NCBI GenBank assembly: GCA_964542875.1
Contig: CAZIWA010000023.1
Location: forward strand, 1 to 53,505
DNA from: CAZGOM01 sp964542875
Lineage (GTDB): Bacteria > Planctomycetota > Phycisphaerae > Phycisphaerales > Phycisphaeraceae
Direction of reading: 5' to 3'
DNA: 53,505 nt
Shown: positions 9,539 through 18,565 of the stretch, piece after piece
Layout: the number at the start of each line of letters is the position of its first letter
Position numbering within the stretch: the first letter of the stretch is position 1
Translations under genes and position numbers: made by a program
Notes under the pieces: generated by a model
What the model was told of the DNA's origin: nothing
Database searches by the model: none
The model's input: the letters and a program-made list of their open reading frames with translations, nothing else

Positions 9539-12500
9539 TCACCTTGGCACGTCCACCCGGGGAGTTGGTTTCACTCCGTTGCCACTGGCGCCACTCGAAG
9601 GTTCAAGCGTCACCACCCACCGGCAAAGCGTCCCTCTGAGCCGGTCGTAGTCTTCCATCGTCAATCCATTGGGAATCTTAAATTCCCCGTACACCGTCTT
9701 ACCTTGCGCATCGTCGATCTTTTCTTGAGCCCAGGCCCCCAGCGAAAGCGCGCCAACTGTGTTGATCGAATCCAGCCGCGCCTGGTTGACAAACATCATC
9801 ATTTCCCGCATCGCGAGCCTGCCCTTGGCTTGAATCTCAGGATCGGAAGATTCACACGCCAACCTGGCCAGTCGCTCTACTGTGCACAGCAGTTGATAAT
9901 CCTTCACCCCTTCGCGGGCAGCTTCCCACCCGATGGTCGGACCGCCCAGGTGGCTGGCGGTCCTGGGGAACACGAAGTTCTTGATCGCATGTCCCTGTGC
10001 GGGCATAAGCCCATACCCGCCATCCCGGAACGGCTCACGGTAATGCCAGTTCATCATCCCATCGGCTTTGGTCTTATACAGTGCAATCCCATATGCAAAT
10101 CGCATTGCTTCCGGATGGACACCCGTCACATCCGGGTTATAAAACACCACTTTTTTCCCCTGGCTGTGCATGGCATCGCGATACTGGTCCCAGGTTGCAT
10201 AAGCCCGATATCCCGCCGGCGCACACCCCGGCGGATGGCAGAACGTCTGGAACAGATAATCCACCCAATACTGGAACTCCGGCTCAAATCGCGCTCCGCC
10301 GGCCGACGGATGGTTCAGCGAATGAATCGCGATCGGCATGCCCAAGCTGCGTAGCGCCGGTACGCTCCCGCGCGTGACATCAAACCGGTAGTCGCTAAAC
10401 GGATACGGATACCCCTCGTCATACGGCGCGATGCAAAACTCTTTCCATCCCTTCGCCTTCGCCCTTTCTTTAACCTGTCGCAAAAGATCCTCATACACCC
10501 GGGTGAACCCCGGCCCCATCTTGCCTTCCGGATCATTTCCATACTTTCTGGCAGCGTCAACGAACGCTTGCGGCGCCAGCAGGAACGCCGGCTCACTAAA
10601 ACCCGCATTGCGATAAGTCTCTAAAAATTCAGCCAACTGGTTGGGCTCATCCCATTTAATCACCGGTCGCCCGGCGGCGTCGGGCGCGATGGGAATCCTG
10701 ATGGCATGGTTAAACATGAACGTCGTGTTCATGCCGTGAGCGCGCATGTCGGCAAAATCCTTCGCGAGCGTCTTAGTCGTATCCCCAGCCAGGTAATAGC
10801 TGTAAAAGCCCATCGCCACGCCTGGGCGGGCCGCTGGCGCAATCGGCAACACATTTACTTCTAATGCCATCGCCTTGGCGTTGCCCCGTGTTGGAATGAT
10901 CCGGATCGCTCCCCGGTAGCGACCCGGCTGCGTCCTGGGCCCGACAGCCAGCGTCACCCAGCATTGCTGTGTGCTCCCTTTGGGAACATTCAGTGATTCA
11001 AACTCTTCCAGATGATTGGGCGAAAGGAGATACTCCCCAATCATCATGTCACGCTTGGCGTACATGTAACAGACCTTGCGCACCTGCACGCCGATTCCAG
11101 GAACCATTGCCTCCACCCGAAAATCCTCGGCGCCATGCGCCGCATGGATTGAAAACGACGCCGACGCGGTTGAATCCGGCCACGCCTCCACGCGCATCGT
11201 CAACTGGTCCTTCGCTTCCGCTGGCGGCATCGAAGGCAACTGATACGCCGTGATCGGCGTCTGACGCACCACATATCCGTCCACGGCGTCAGCGTCCAGC
11301 GCCGGCTCCGGCTTTTGAGGCTTCCAGGTCAGGGGCGCAAACCCAAGCGGAAATCGCCCATCCCACGCCACCGGCTCCGCCCGAATATCAGAGAACCAAG
11401 CCTTCCCCTCTCCATCGGGTGCTTCCCACGCATTGACACCCAGCCACAGCGAAAGCGTCTTGGCCTCCGGAGGCACGTCATAGGCGTACGCCACAAACGG
11501 CGTCCACGCTGTTTCCCCCGCCGTGTTGTAAAGCCCCCAACGCAGAAAGTCCTTAAGCGCATCACGTGTGGTGGCCTGCCGGATGAATTGGCCTTGCGTC
11601 CCCAGGTAATCAATACCGACATGCGCGCGCGTGGTGACGCTAAGCGCACTTTTAACTTTCCCCGTCACCCGGTACAGCCTTGCCCCCGGCGCTACGGGAA
11701 TCTCCATGCGCGCCCCGGAAAAAAGATTGCTGGCGCACACCTCAATACTTTGCTTCCCGTCTTCCTGCACACCAGATACGTCAGACCCGCGGCTGGGCCC
11801 AAACGCCTTCCAGTTCCCAGGAAGCGCAGACTCCAAACTCCCCCGTGCCGTAAGCATCACTGCCGCTTGTGCCGCGTCGCTCGTCACATTCTGGGCCGGG
11901 CCGGCATCAATGGTGATCCTTGCTTTGTCACCTTTGGCAACATTCATGCTCAGCGCGCGCCATGGCGCGTCCGCAAGCCGTAAGCGCTCTTTTTTCTGAG
12001 CTACTTCAACCGTGATCCACACCCCGTCGGCGGCCCCCTGCTGAATCATCCGGACCGAAGATTCCGGCATTCGGCCAAGCAGCACCAGCGTGCCATCGGC
12101 CGGCATGGTCAAGTCAATCTGCGTCGGGTCATCGCCCGCATTGGGCTGCATTCTTCGGCATTGCAGATTCCCCTCCTCCGGCAAAAGCCGGGCAACCCGG
12201 CCATACCCCACCGCGGGCCGCCACCCGGTCTCCTCAGCCCTGTAAACGCCAGCCTTGGAGCTCGATATGTTCACATCACCCTTTAGGGGGATTAATTGCC
12301 TCGCGTTTTCCAAAATCCCCTTCGACAGACACTTCCGGGCCAGCCGCTGATCGCGCTGGTCCTGTTGAAATCCTTCCCAGTCGGTGAAGTCAAGAACGCC
12401 AAATCCCTCAGGATCGCCACCCCAAGGCGTCGGGTTCCATGCCAGCATCTCCTGAGCTCCGTCGCCGGAGGTCTTGTCGAGATAAATCAAATTGGCCGTC

Positions 12501-13153
12501 CACCGGTCCCCATGCCCAGGCGGGCATTGCTTAGCCCCAAGAAATTCATCCAGCCTCAGGCGCCCCTCGATCGTCCATCCCCCCGGGACAGCCTTTGTCT
12601 TCACCTGCAAGCTGCTGGGGCTCCACGCGCGCATCACCTTTTTATGCCCGCCTTCATCGACAAACGCGTAAGACTCCCAATGCGCACCCTGGGAATTAAA
12701 GTCCAGCTCGAAAAACGACGCGTCGGTGCTCCCGGGCCGGATATAGAGTTCAAACGCATCGTCCTCCCACACCGGAGAGTCGTTCTCCCCGTGCTCCGCA
12801 AAAGGCGTCGCGTCCTGAATCTGTGCGCAAAAGTAAAGGTGCCGGTCGTCCCACATCAGGGCGCTGCGCGCCTGGGTCATGCTCGGGCCAAGGCCTGAAC
12901 CCCGCCTCATCTCCACCCATGACGCTCCCCGCCAACCTCTTTCTTCCAGATTCCCATCAATGATCGGCTCGCTCTCCGGGCGCCTGGCGCTGTAGACATT
13001 GCGCATCACTTGCGGACGTGCCTCTATACACGCAGTAGAAGCACCCGTCGCCTCAGTCTGGGCAGGCTTCGCACATCCCGTCACGAGCCCTGCGGCCAGT
13101 ATCAGCGCGCAGCAACAAATCCTCGTCATCAGCTTGTCGCTCAGCATTTTCAT
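9539..13153 (-). CDS. Lipoprotein with CBM9-like and DUF4091/GH123-like domains
   Basis: The start at 13153 (MKMLSDK) is preferred over an upstream frame start because AGG lies eight bases before it and a lipoprotein signal follows: CCCALILAAGLVTGC, with the lipobox cysteine. Residues of about 45-240 form a CBM9-like carbohydrate-binding module (PIIDGNLEERGW, then WDDRHLYFCAQI, WEDDAFELYI, and the closing GFGVLDFTDW). A beta-rich middle follows. From about 770 there is a barrel with FYSYYLAGDT and an acidic Asp-Glu pair in IAPYDEGYPYP (about 912-913), in the position of the GH123/DUF4091 catalytic pair. The tail has the usual GWEAAREGVKDYQLLCTVE element. It is therefore a probable membrane-anchored exo-glycosidase; the substrate is unknown. 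It is expressed with the pseudopilin upstream (47-base gap). Confidence 0.8.
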   Translation of the reverse strand: MKMLSDKLMTRICCCALILAAGLVTGCAKPAQTEATGASTACIEARPQVMRNVYSARRPESEPIIDGNLEERGWRGASWVEMRRGSGLGPSMTQARSALMWDDRHLYFCAQIQDATPFAEHGENDSPVWEDDAFELYIRPGSTDASFFELDFNSQGAHWESYAFVDEGGHKKVMRAWSPSSLQVKTKAVPGGWTIEGRLRLDEFLGAKQCPPGHGDRWTANLIYLDKTSGDGAQEMLAWNPTPWGGDPEGFGVLDFTDWEGFQQDQRDQRLARKCLSKGILENARQLIPLKGDVNISSSKAGVYRAEETGWRPAVGYGRVARLLPEEGNLQCRRMQPNAGDDPTQIDLTMPADGTLVLLGRMPESSVRMIQQGAADGVWITVEVAQKKERLRLADAPWRALSMNVAKGDKARITIDAGPAQNVTSDAAQAAVMLTARGSLESALPGNWKAFGPSRGSDVSGVQEDGKQSIEVCASNLFSGARMEIPVAPGARLYRVTGKVKSALSVTTRAHVGIDYLGTQGQFIRQATTRDALKDFLRWGLYNTAGETAWTPFVAYAYDVPPEAKTLSLWLGVNAWEAPDGEGKAWFSDIRAEPVAWDGRFPLGFAPLTWKPQKPEPALDADAVDGYVVRQTPITAYQLPSMPPAEAKDQLTMRVEAWPDSTASASFSIHAAHGAEDFRVEAMVPGIGVQVRKVCYMYAKRDMMIGEYLLSPNHLEEFESLNVPKGSTQQCWVTLAVGPRTQPGRYRGAIRIIPTRGNAKAMALEVNVLPIAPAARPGVAMGFYSYYLAGDTTKTLAKDFADMRAHGMNTTFMFNHAIRIPIAPDAAGRPVIKWDEPNQLAEFLETYRNAGFSEPAFLLAPQAFVDAARKYGNDPEGKMGPGFTRVYEDLLRQVKERAKAKGWKEFCIAPYDEGYPYPFSDYRFDVTRGSVPALRSLGMPIAIHSLNHPSAGGARFEPEFQYWVDYLFQTFCHPPGCAPAGYRAYATWDQYRDAMHSQGKKVVFYNPDVTGVHPEAMRFAYGIALYKTKADGMMNWHYREPFRDGGYGLMPAQGHAIKNFVFPRTASHLGGPTIGWEAAREGVKDYQLLCTVERLARLACESSDPEIQAKGRLAMREMMMFVNQARLDSINTVGALSLGAWAQEKIDDAQGKTVYGEFKIPNGLTMEDYDRLRGTLCRWVVTLEPSSGASGNGVKPTPRVDVPR

Positions 13154-13200
13154 CAAACACCTGCCGCCACATACGGACTGACTTGCGGCGCCCGGCCGGC

Positions 13201-14127
13201 TTATTGCAGATTCTTGATCACGTCCGATGAACAATTCCCCCGGTCCTCGTCAAAGGCGTCCCATACATCCTCAGTGGCATCCGACAGCCGGTAGAACGCC
13301 GCTGGGTAGTAGGTCGAAGACCCAGGCAGCCCTCGGTTGATGATCTGCTGCGACGAGTCACGCACAAAGCGTCCATGTCCATCGGTATAGGCCACGTTGT
13401 AGCCCGTTTTGTGGTGAAACAACCCTTGCGGGTAATACAGGCTTCCTGACCACGATCCCACCATGTCAAAAGTCCAGTCATCCGAAAGCAGCGAAAGGCT
13501 CGAAGGACGAATGCTGTTTCCCACCCGGGTCGGCACCTCGTCGATGCGCGTCAGGTAAGGCCCGTTGGACCCTCCGTTGACTGCAACCGTGGGACTGGGC
13601 CCCCATGCGGGAAGATTTGAAACCGAGTTGGAACTCCACCTGACGCCCCGGTACATGTAGCTGAAAAATCCAAGAAAGGCGGACTGGGGGTTATTGATGA
13701 AGTCTTTATAAAACGTTTGTGAGCCAAGCCGTTTGGGGTCCGTCATGTAGATGGCGCCCTGTTCCCTGGCGGGACAGTAAAAACTCGAAATTTGCGCATT
13801 GTAGTCGTGATAGATCAGCAACCCCAGGCCCCGTGGCCGTGACCAGTTCACGCCGTTTCCCCCCGGACTGTTCATCGCGATGTCGTATGAATTGGTCAAC
13901 GGGGCGATTCCGCCGTCAGGCAGTTTCCCTTTGTTGTCATATGCATACGCGCCAACGCCTCCCATGTTTCCCCGGAGGGACGACAGGCAAACCACCTGGC
14001 GCGCGTTCTCCCTGGCTTTGCCCAGCGAGGGCGCCAGCAGGCTTATCAGCAGCGCAATCATCACAATGACCACCAGCAGTTCGATGAGCGTAAATCCTGC
14101 GCACATACGGATGATTCGGTTGTTCAT
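13201..14127 (-). CDS. Prepilin-type protein with H-X9-DG motif (type II secretion pseudopilin-like)
   Basis: A 308-residue protein whose N-terminus carries the class III prepilin signal: a short basic leader (MNNRIIRMCA), cleavage after glycine, then FTLIELLVVIVMIALLISLL as the membrane helix. The C-terminal part has the H-X9-DG motif (HHKTGYNVAYTDGHGRF) of the large paralogous pseudopilin families of Planctomycetota, Lentisphaerota and Verrucomicrobiota. It would sit in the inner membrane with its globular domain in the periplasm. The biological role of this family is not settled. It lies second in the operon, directly after the GntR-LacI regulator, a placement repeated in part in the plus-strand block at 25864. 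Confidence 0.9.
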   Translation of the reverse strand: MNNRIIRMCAGFTLIELLVVIVMIALLISLLAPSLGKARENARQVVCLSSLRGNMGGVGAYAYDNKGKLPDGGIAPLTNSYDIAMNSPGGNGVNWSRPRGLGLLIYHDYNAQISSFYCPAREQGAIYMTDPKRLGSQTFYKDFINNPQSAFLGFFSYMYRGVRWSSNSVSNLPAWGPSPTVAVNGGSNGPYLTRIDEVPTRVGNSIRPSSLSLLSDDWTFDMVGSWSGSLYYPQGLFHHKTGYNVAYTDGHGRFVRDSSQQIINRGLPGSSTYYPAAFYRLSDATEDVWDAFDEDRGNCSSDVIKNLQ

Positions 14128-14271
14128 GGCAGTCGCCTCGCTCTCGCTTGGTAATGTAGACTTCGATACTCCGATTCATCACCCAGACATGAAAAGGCAC
14201 GCCTCGCCCGGCAACCCGACAGGGCACATAACATAGGTGTTTTCAAGCCCCAGCCGGCCAAATCAGTCGTA

Positions 14272-15417
14272 TTAAGACGAACCGGGCATCACCGCAGTTT
14301 TTCCTTCGATAAGCGAGCAGCCCAGGAGAACCCGGCGCGCCGGTTGCTCAGGCCTCCCAAATCGTTCCAGCAAAAGGCGCGCACCCATCCGACCCATGGC
14401 CCGAGACGGGATCTCAATCGTCGAAAGCGATCCCAAAGCCAGCCGCTTTCCAGCCTCCTGCCCGTCAAACCCAATAATCTGAAAGTCCACCCCAGGCGTC
14501 AGCCCGTGCGCAGCGGCGCCGGAGATAAACCCCAGCGCCAACTCGTCGCTGGCACAGAAAATCGCCCGTGGCCGCGGACTCATCCGCAAATAATCAGGCA
14601 CCAGCTTCCCCGCACATGATGGGTCGTAAAACTGCGCCATCAACTGATGTTCTTCCAAAACCCCCACCCCCAGTCCGCGTTCAAGCCCCATGAGACGCGC
14701 CGCGGATGTCGTGTCGTACGAATGGCTCCTGAGCCGATGCACCCCGATGAAACACACGTCCTTGACGCCAAGGGTGGCCAAACGCTCGCCCGCCAAAAAG
14801 CCGCCCTGCTCCTGGTCCACGGAAACAACGTCGTACCCCTGGCCCATCGCCACAAACGGATTGGCGCCAGTGGTCACCACCACCATCTTCTGGTCCGCCC
14901 TGCACGCAAACCCCTGCACCGGCAGCGGATTGAAAATCGCCAGGGCCTCATGCGGCATCTCCGCGATTGAGAGCATCAAGCGATGCACTCCCGCAGTATT
15001 GCTGGGCTCGGGCCGCGTCACCGCCAGTCGAATCTCCAAATCCGACAACGCGTCCCGAAATCCCTCGATCATCGCTTGTACAAACGGTTCATGAGGCACC
15101 AGGTCCACAATCTGAATATGGTCCGGCATCGTCATCGCCGGCGTTGACGACTCCGTCGCCGACCAACCCGCCGCCCCACTCCCAGGCACCGCCGGACGCG
15201 CCTTCACCACCGTCCCTTTGCGTGGCCGCGACTCCAGCACCCCCTGCGCCACAAGCTCTTGCACTGCCAGAAACAAATTCCGGTCCCCCACATTCAATTC
15301 CTGCGCCAGTTGCCTCAGCGCAGGCAACCGCGTACCAGGCGGCCAATCACGGACGATCCGCTGCTCCAAATGCGCCTTGATTCGGTCTTTCGTTGTCAGC
15401 TGCGGTAACACTTCCAT
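14272..15417 (-). CDS. Hybrid GntR-HTH / LacI-type sugar-binding transcriptional regulator 1
   Basis: The N-terminal 80 or so residues are a GntR winged helix (DRIKAHLEQRI, PPGTRLPALRQLAQELNVG, LESRPRKGTVV). The rest is a periplasmic-binding-protein-like effector domain of LacI type (DVVSVDQEQGGFLAGERLA, RAIFCASDELALGFI, DFQIIGFDGQEAG). This AraR-like layout is typical of regulators of sugar-utilisation operons. The start at 15417 is used because GGAG lies 12 bases upstream and the earlier codons add an unlikely hydrophobic tail. It is the first gene of the minus operon down to 1512 and is a paralogue of the regulator at 41487-42617. A TTGACA-17-GATATT promoter-like element and an inverted repeat lie just upstream, suggesting autoregulation. 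Confidence 0.88.
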   Translation of the reverse strand: MEVLPQLTTKDRIKAHLEQRIVRDWPPGTRLPALRQLAQELNVGDRNLFLAVQELVAQGVLESRPRKGTVVKARPAVPGSGAAGWSATESSTPAMTMPDHIQIVDLVPHEPFVQAMIEGFRDALSDLEIRLAVTRPEPSNTAGVHRLMLSIAEMPHEALAIFNPLPVQGFACRADQKMVVVTTGANPFVAMGQGYDVVSVDQEQGGFLAGERLATLGVKDVCFIGVHRLRSHSYDTTSAARLMGLERGLGVGVLEEHQLMAQFYDPSCAGKLVPDYLRMSPRPRAIFCASDELALGFISGAAAHGLTPGVDFQIIGFDGQEAGKRLALGSLSTIEIPSRAMGRMGARLLLERFGRPEQPARRVLLGCSLIEGKTAVMPGSS

Positions 15418-15424
15418 GAAAATC

Positions 15425-15453
15425 AATATCTCCTTTATTAACACAAATGTCAA
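15425..15453 (-). promoter_or_regulatory. Promoter-like element upstream of regulator 1, ending 7 bases from its ATG
   Basis: On the minus strand TTGACA (15448-15453) is followed after exactly 17 bases by GATATT (15425-15430). The spacing is ideal for sigma-70, the -10 matches four of six. Transcription from it would start at or next to the ATG at 15417, giving a leaderless or nearly leaderless mRNA. The same geometry is seen before regulator 2. Confidence 0.4.
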
Positions 15454-15462
15454 TAATCATTT
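15445..15462. promoter_or_regulatory. Inverted repeat AAATG-N8-CATTT, candidate operator of regulator 1
   Basis: AAATG (15445-15449) and CATTT (15458-15462) form a five-base inverted repeat separated by eight AT-rich bases. It overlaps the -35-like TTGACA of the regulator gene, so binding there would block transcription of the operon. Short AT-rich arms can occur by chance in such a region. Confidence 0.35.
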
Positions 15463-15529
15463 CTTAATGTTTTATTTTTTACTACAATTGCACCCCGCGA
15501 CAAGAGAACTTACGCATCGGAGCCCCTTC

Positions 15530-15720
15530 ATGTCCACCCTCACCGCACAACAAGCCGCCTATTACGCACCCCCCACCCATCGCCGGTCTCCCCAGCCACT
15601 TTGGCGATCCCATGCCTTTTTTCGACGGTAATCAATTTCGCCTCTACTACATCCTCGACCACGACCATCACCGCCAAAACCGCGGTCTGGGCAACCACCG
15701 GATCGCTCAGACTTCCTCCC
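15530..15720 (+). pseudogene. GH32-like (beta-fructosidase-like) N-terminal fragment, frameshifted
   Basis: An ATG at 15530 opens a frame with AAYYAPPTH. From about 15582 the similarity continues one frame over with GLPSHFGDPMPFFDGNQF, then RLYYILDHDHH, then GLG.H. The pattern 'Y.P......GD..PF...G.F.L.Y..D' is the first blade of GH32/GH-J clan enzymes, with the aspartate of GDP in the nucleophile region. A frameshift near 15580 and loss of everything after about 15715 make it a pseudogene. It is divergent from regulator 1, so it was probably the first gene of a lost plus-strand arm of the same locus. Confidence 0.55.
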
Positions 15721-15891
15721 CGGCCCGACATCTTCAGCCAACTCCAGGCCACCCTCTGCCACTCCGGCGCGCTCATTGCCCAAGGCAAGCTCCAGCGGGA
15801 AAGCGGCGTCATCCACATCATCCCCACCAGTTTCGAATCCATTGATGCCGATCTCCAGGGTGTCAGCGTGAAATCCCGTGACTTTCATTGA
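15721..15891 (+). pseudogene. C-terminal fragment of error-prone DNA polymerase III alpha subunit (DnaE2-like)
   Basis: Frame 1 from about 15721 reads RPDIFSQLQATLCHSGALIA, then QGKLQRESGVIHII, and ends VKSRDFH followed by TGA at 15889-15891. This is the characteristic end of DnaE2 (RLQ-E-GV-HV ... RSRDFH), including its last OB-fold-like segment. Nothing of the PHP, polymerase or helix-hairpin-helix parts is present. Upstream sequence in this frame belongs to a different, GH32-like remnant. DnaE2 is the polymerase of the SOS mutagenesis module, and the next gene is a DNA-repair gene, so this is probably the stump of a former mutasome locus. Confidence 0.65.
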
Positions 15892-15926
15892 TTCCCCGAT
15901 GGGGTTTGACGCCTCAGCCTCATAAC

Positions 15927-16583
15927 ATGGCCCGCATGGGCGAAAAATCCCCCACGATTTCCGCACTCCCCTTCCTGCCCAAGCGAATCTCCCTGACTTC
16001 GCTGCGCCAGGCCGTGCAATCCTGTGAAGGCTGCCCGCTCTTTCGTCATGCAACCCAGGCAGTGTTTGGCGAAGGTCAAAAATCAGCCCGAGTCATGCTC
16101 GTCGGCGAGCAGCCGGGAAATGAGGAAGACCTCCAAGGCAGACCTTTCGTTGGGCCCGCTGGCCGGTTACTGGACGATGCCCTGCAATCCGCCGGCATCG
16201 ACCGCCATGACACCTACGTCACAAACGTGGTCAAGCACTTCAAGTGGGAGCCCCGGAGAAAGCGTCGGCTGCACAAGAAACCCAATGCTCGGGAGATCGC
16301 CGCCTGCATCCCCTGGCTGGAAGAAGAGCTTCGCCTGCTCAAGCCCCAGGTCCTCGTATGCCTGGGCGCCACTGCGGCCCAGGCCCTGCTGGGGCGTGAC
16401 TTCAAAATCACCCTTCAACGCGGCAAGCTCATCCCCGGCAGCCTCGCGCCCAATGCGCTGGCCACAATCCATCCCTCATCCATCCTCCGCCAGCCGACAA
16501 CAGAAGATCGGCAACGCGAAATGACCCTCTTCATCGCGGATCTCAAAGTCATCCATGGCCTGCTGTCATCAACGAGGGATTAA
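15927..16583 (+). CDS. udgX: UdgX-type uracil-DNA glycosylase (uracil-DNA crosslinking)
   Basis: A 218-residue protein of the family 4-like uracil-DNA glycosylase superfamily. Motif A is GEQPGNEEDLQG (60-71), followed by GRPFVGPAGRLLDDAL. The insertion loop KRRLH (112-116) corresponds to KRRIH of mycobacterial UdgX, whose histidine attacks the sugar and leaves the enzyme covalently bound to DNA; here that residue is His116. The late motif is IHPSSILR (181-188). Cys33 and Cys36 near the N-terminus and Cys127 fit iron-sulfur cluster ligands. KHFKW replaces the KC of ordinary family 4 enzymes, as is usual in UdgX. A TTG at 15888 could extend the frame, but ATG at 15927 is the more natural start. 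It lies 35 bases after the DnaE2 stump. Confidence 0.88.
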   Translation: MARMGEKSPTISALPFLPKRISLTSLRQAVQSCEGCPLFRHATQAVFGEGQKSARVMLVGEQPGNEEDLQGRPFVGPAGRLLDDALQSAGIDRHDTYVTNVVKHFKWEPRRKRRLHKKPNAREIAACIPWLEEELRLLKPQVLVCLGATAAQALLGRDFKITLQRGKLIPGSLAPNALATIHPSSILRQPTTEDRQREMTLFIADLKVIHGLLSSTRD

Positions 16584-16606
16584 CCCCCAATACCGGAAAA
16601 GTTGAA

Positions 16607-17365
16607 ATGATCAGAGAGCCGTCAAAACACAACATCCGGGTCGGGTGTGCCGGGTGGACACTGCCCAAGGAATACGCCGGGGACTTTGGGCCAGAAGGAA
16701 CGCACCTTGTCCGGTATGCCGGCCGTCTGCCCGCCGTTGAGATTAACTCGTCCTTCTACCGCCCTCACAAGCCGGCCACATACGCAAAGTGGGCCGCTTC
16801 AGTTCCCGATTATTTTCAGTTCGCCGTCAAGATGCCCAAGGCGATAACACATGACCGTCGGCTCATTGAAGTAGAGGAAGTTCTCGACCGTTTTCTGGCC
16901 GAGGCAACTCAACTTGGCGCAAAGCTCGGCCCGATACTTGTTCAACTCCCGCCAAGCCTCTCGTTTAATGCAAAGGTCGCGGAAGACTTCTTTACCATTC
17001 TGCGAAACCGGTTCAATGGGTATGTCGCGCTTGAACCACGGCATGTCGGCTGGTTTGGAGATCAAGCCGAAAAACTCGCAACCATGTTCCGCATCGCACG
17101 GGTGGCGGCCGACCCGGCCTTGACCGCACAGGCCGCGTCGCCGGCCTGGTGGAATGGATTTGCGTACTATCGGCTGCACGGATCGCCGAGGATGTATTAC
17201 TCGTCATACTCCGCCGAATATCTTGAAACCTTGTCGAAGTCTCTTACGGATGCCGCGCGCATGGGCCCGGCGTGGTGCATTTTTGATAATACGGCGGAGG
17301 GCGCCGCGACGGCGAATGCACTTGATTTAATGCGGTTATTGACGATGCCTTTGGCACCGGCCTGA
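16607..17365 (+). CDS. DUF72 (YecE-like) family protein
   Basis: A 252-residue protein of the DUF72 family, a TIM-barrel-like family of unknown biochemical role. Family marks are IRVGCAGWTLPKEY at the start, then AVEINSSFYRPHKPATYAKW, FAVKMPKAITHDRRL, GPILVQLPPSL, EPRHVGWF, the YYRLHGSPRMYYSSYS segment and the closing WCIFDNTAEGAATANALDL. All conserved blocks are present and the length is normal. GGAAAAG stands ahead of the ATG. It follows udgX by 23 bases on the same strand, so the two are probably co-transcribed. Confidence 0.9.
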   Translation: MIREPSKHNIRVGCAGWTLPKEYAGDFGPEGTHLVRYAGRLPAVEINSSFYRPHKPATYAKWAASVPDYFQFAVKMPKAITHDRRLIEVEEVLDRFLAEATQLGAKLGPILVQLPPSLSFNAKVAEDFFTILRNRFNGYVALEPRHVGWFGDQAEKLATMFRIARVAADPALTAQAASPAWWNGFAYYRLHGSPRMYYSSYSAEYLETLSKSLTDAARMGPAWCIFDNTAEGAATANALDLMRLLTMPLAPA

Positions 17366-17460
17366 CGCTTGCCCACGTCGGGAACTACGTCACCCCAACC
17401 CGTCGATGGCTTTGACCGGCTGAACAAAGACGAAAAATGCCGTTGGGTGCCCATCCCCTC

Positions 17461-18534
17461 TTAACGCGCCTGGATGCTGCATGCCCCAGCGATACGCCAA
17501 ACCCCTCTTTCCCCTGCTGCCGTTCCATCGCAGGCTTCATACACCATGCGATATGCATGCCCACCCCCAGGTTCTCTCGGGACCTTAAACAACGAAACCT
17601 CTGAACATTTCACCGCATCCCACGCGCCGGTGCCCGGCCCGGCTGGCGACACCACCGGCGTAGCGGTCTTCTTCCATATCACACCATCGTCCGAAACCGC
17701 ATGAAGAATGTATGCCCGGTTGGCCGCCGCATACCCCGCGTAATACATCACATACCCGCCGCCTGCGATCCGAAGAATGTCGCATGCAAATGCGGCCACC
17801 GAGTCGTACTTCCCATCTTGCGCGATGCGCACGCCCGGCTCCATCTGGAAGTTCAGCCCATCGTGGGAAATCGCACTCACGATCCCATCGCCACGCCGGC
17901 AGCAATACAACCGGCACCCTCCCCCCTCAAGAAAAACCACCCGCGGCGCCATGTAGTTGCTCCCATCGGCGATCCGCACTCCCGGCTCAGGGGTCCACGT
18001 CATCCCGCCATCATCGGAAAGCGCGCTGCGGATCGAGTTCTGCTGCGCCTGCGTGCCAGGGCAGCATTCGTAATACATGCGCATTCGCTTGCCGTCACCG
18101 ACAGGCACCACCTCAGACGAAGCCACCCGAAACTCCCCCGCTCCACCCTGCTGAGGCGATAGCCGCACACCCGGTTCAGGCGCCCACGTCACCCCATCGG
18201 CCGACACCGCGCTCAAAATACGCGTTGACGCGTTGTCGTAGTCATTGGCCCCCGCCGGGAATCCCTTGCGCGGCAGAATCTGCGTGTAATAAAGCCGATA
18301 CCCGCCCGAAGGCAGCCGGATCACCCGCGGACTCACCACACCGCAAACTCCTCTTCGTATCCCCTCCCTCGGCCAGCGCGTCTCCGGCGCCGGAAGCGTC
18401 GCCGCCGCACTGTCCAGCGGCGCCTGGATCGCCACCTCTGCGTCCTTCATCCACGCCGCCCCAGGCCCGCCCGGGTCGCGTGGCACGGTATGCAATAGCG
18501 GCGAAGCACCAGCCGATTGTGTCAGATCGATCAT
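17461..18534 (-). CDS. Five-bladed propeller glycosidase-like protein (GH32/GH43-like)
   Basis: A 357-residue protein; the start MIDLTQ at 18534 is fixed by an excellent GGAGGAG six bases upstream, and the longer frame would overlap the gene before it. It is built of repeats of the type 'R..LYY......ILSAVS.DGVTW..EPGVR', visible at VSPRVIRLPSGGYRLYYTQ, MRMYYECCPG, SALSDDGGMTWTPEPGVR, CRLYCCRRGDGIVSAISHDG and YVMYYAGYAA. This is the pattern of GH43/GH32/GH130-like propellers and of sialidase-like folds. No signal peptide is seen. Catalytic residues cannot be set with confidence. It is the last gene of a seven-gene operon, 31 bases after a GH32-like gene. Confidence 0.6.
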   Translation of the reverse strand: MIDLTQSAGASPLLHTVPRDPGGPGAAWMKDAEVAIQAPLDSAAATLPAPETRWPREGIRRGVCGVVSPRVIRLPSGGYRLYYTQILPRKGFPAGANDYDNASTRILSAVSADGVTWAPEPGVRLSPQQGGAGEFRVASSEVVPVGDGKRMRMYYECCPGTQAQQNSIRSALSDDGGMTWTPEPGVRIADGSNYMAPRVVFLEGGGCRLYCCRRGDGIVSAISHDGLNFQMEPGVRIAQDGKYDSVAAFACDILRIAGGGYVMYYAGYAAANRAYILHAVSDDGVIWKKTATPVVSPAGPGTGAWDAVKCSEVSLFKVPREPGGGHAYRMVYEACDGTAAGERGVWRIAGACSIQAR

Positions 18535-18565
18535 GACTCTCTCCTCCTGCGCGCAATCATCACTC

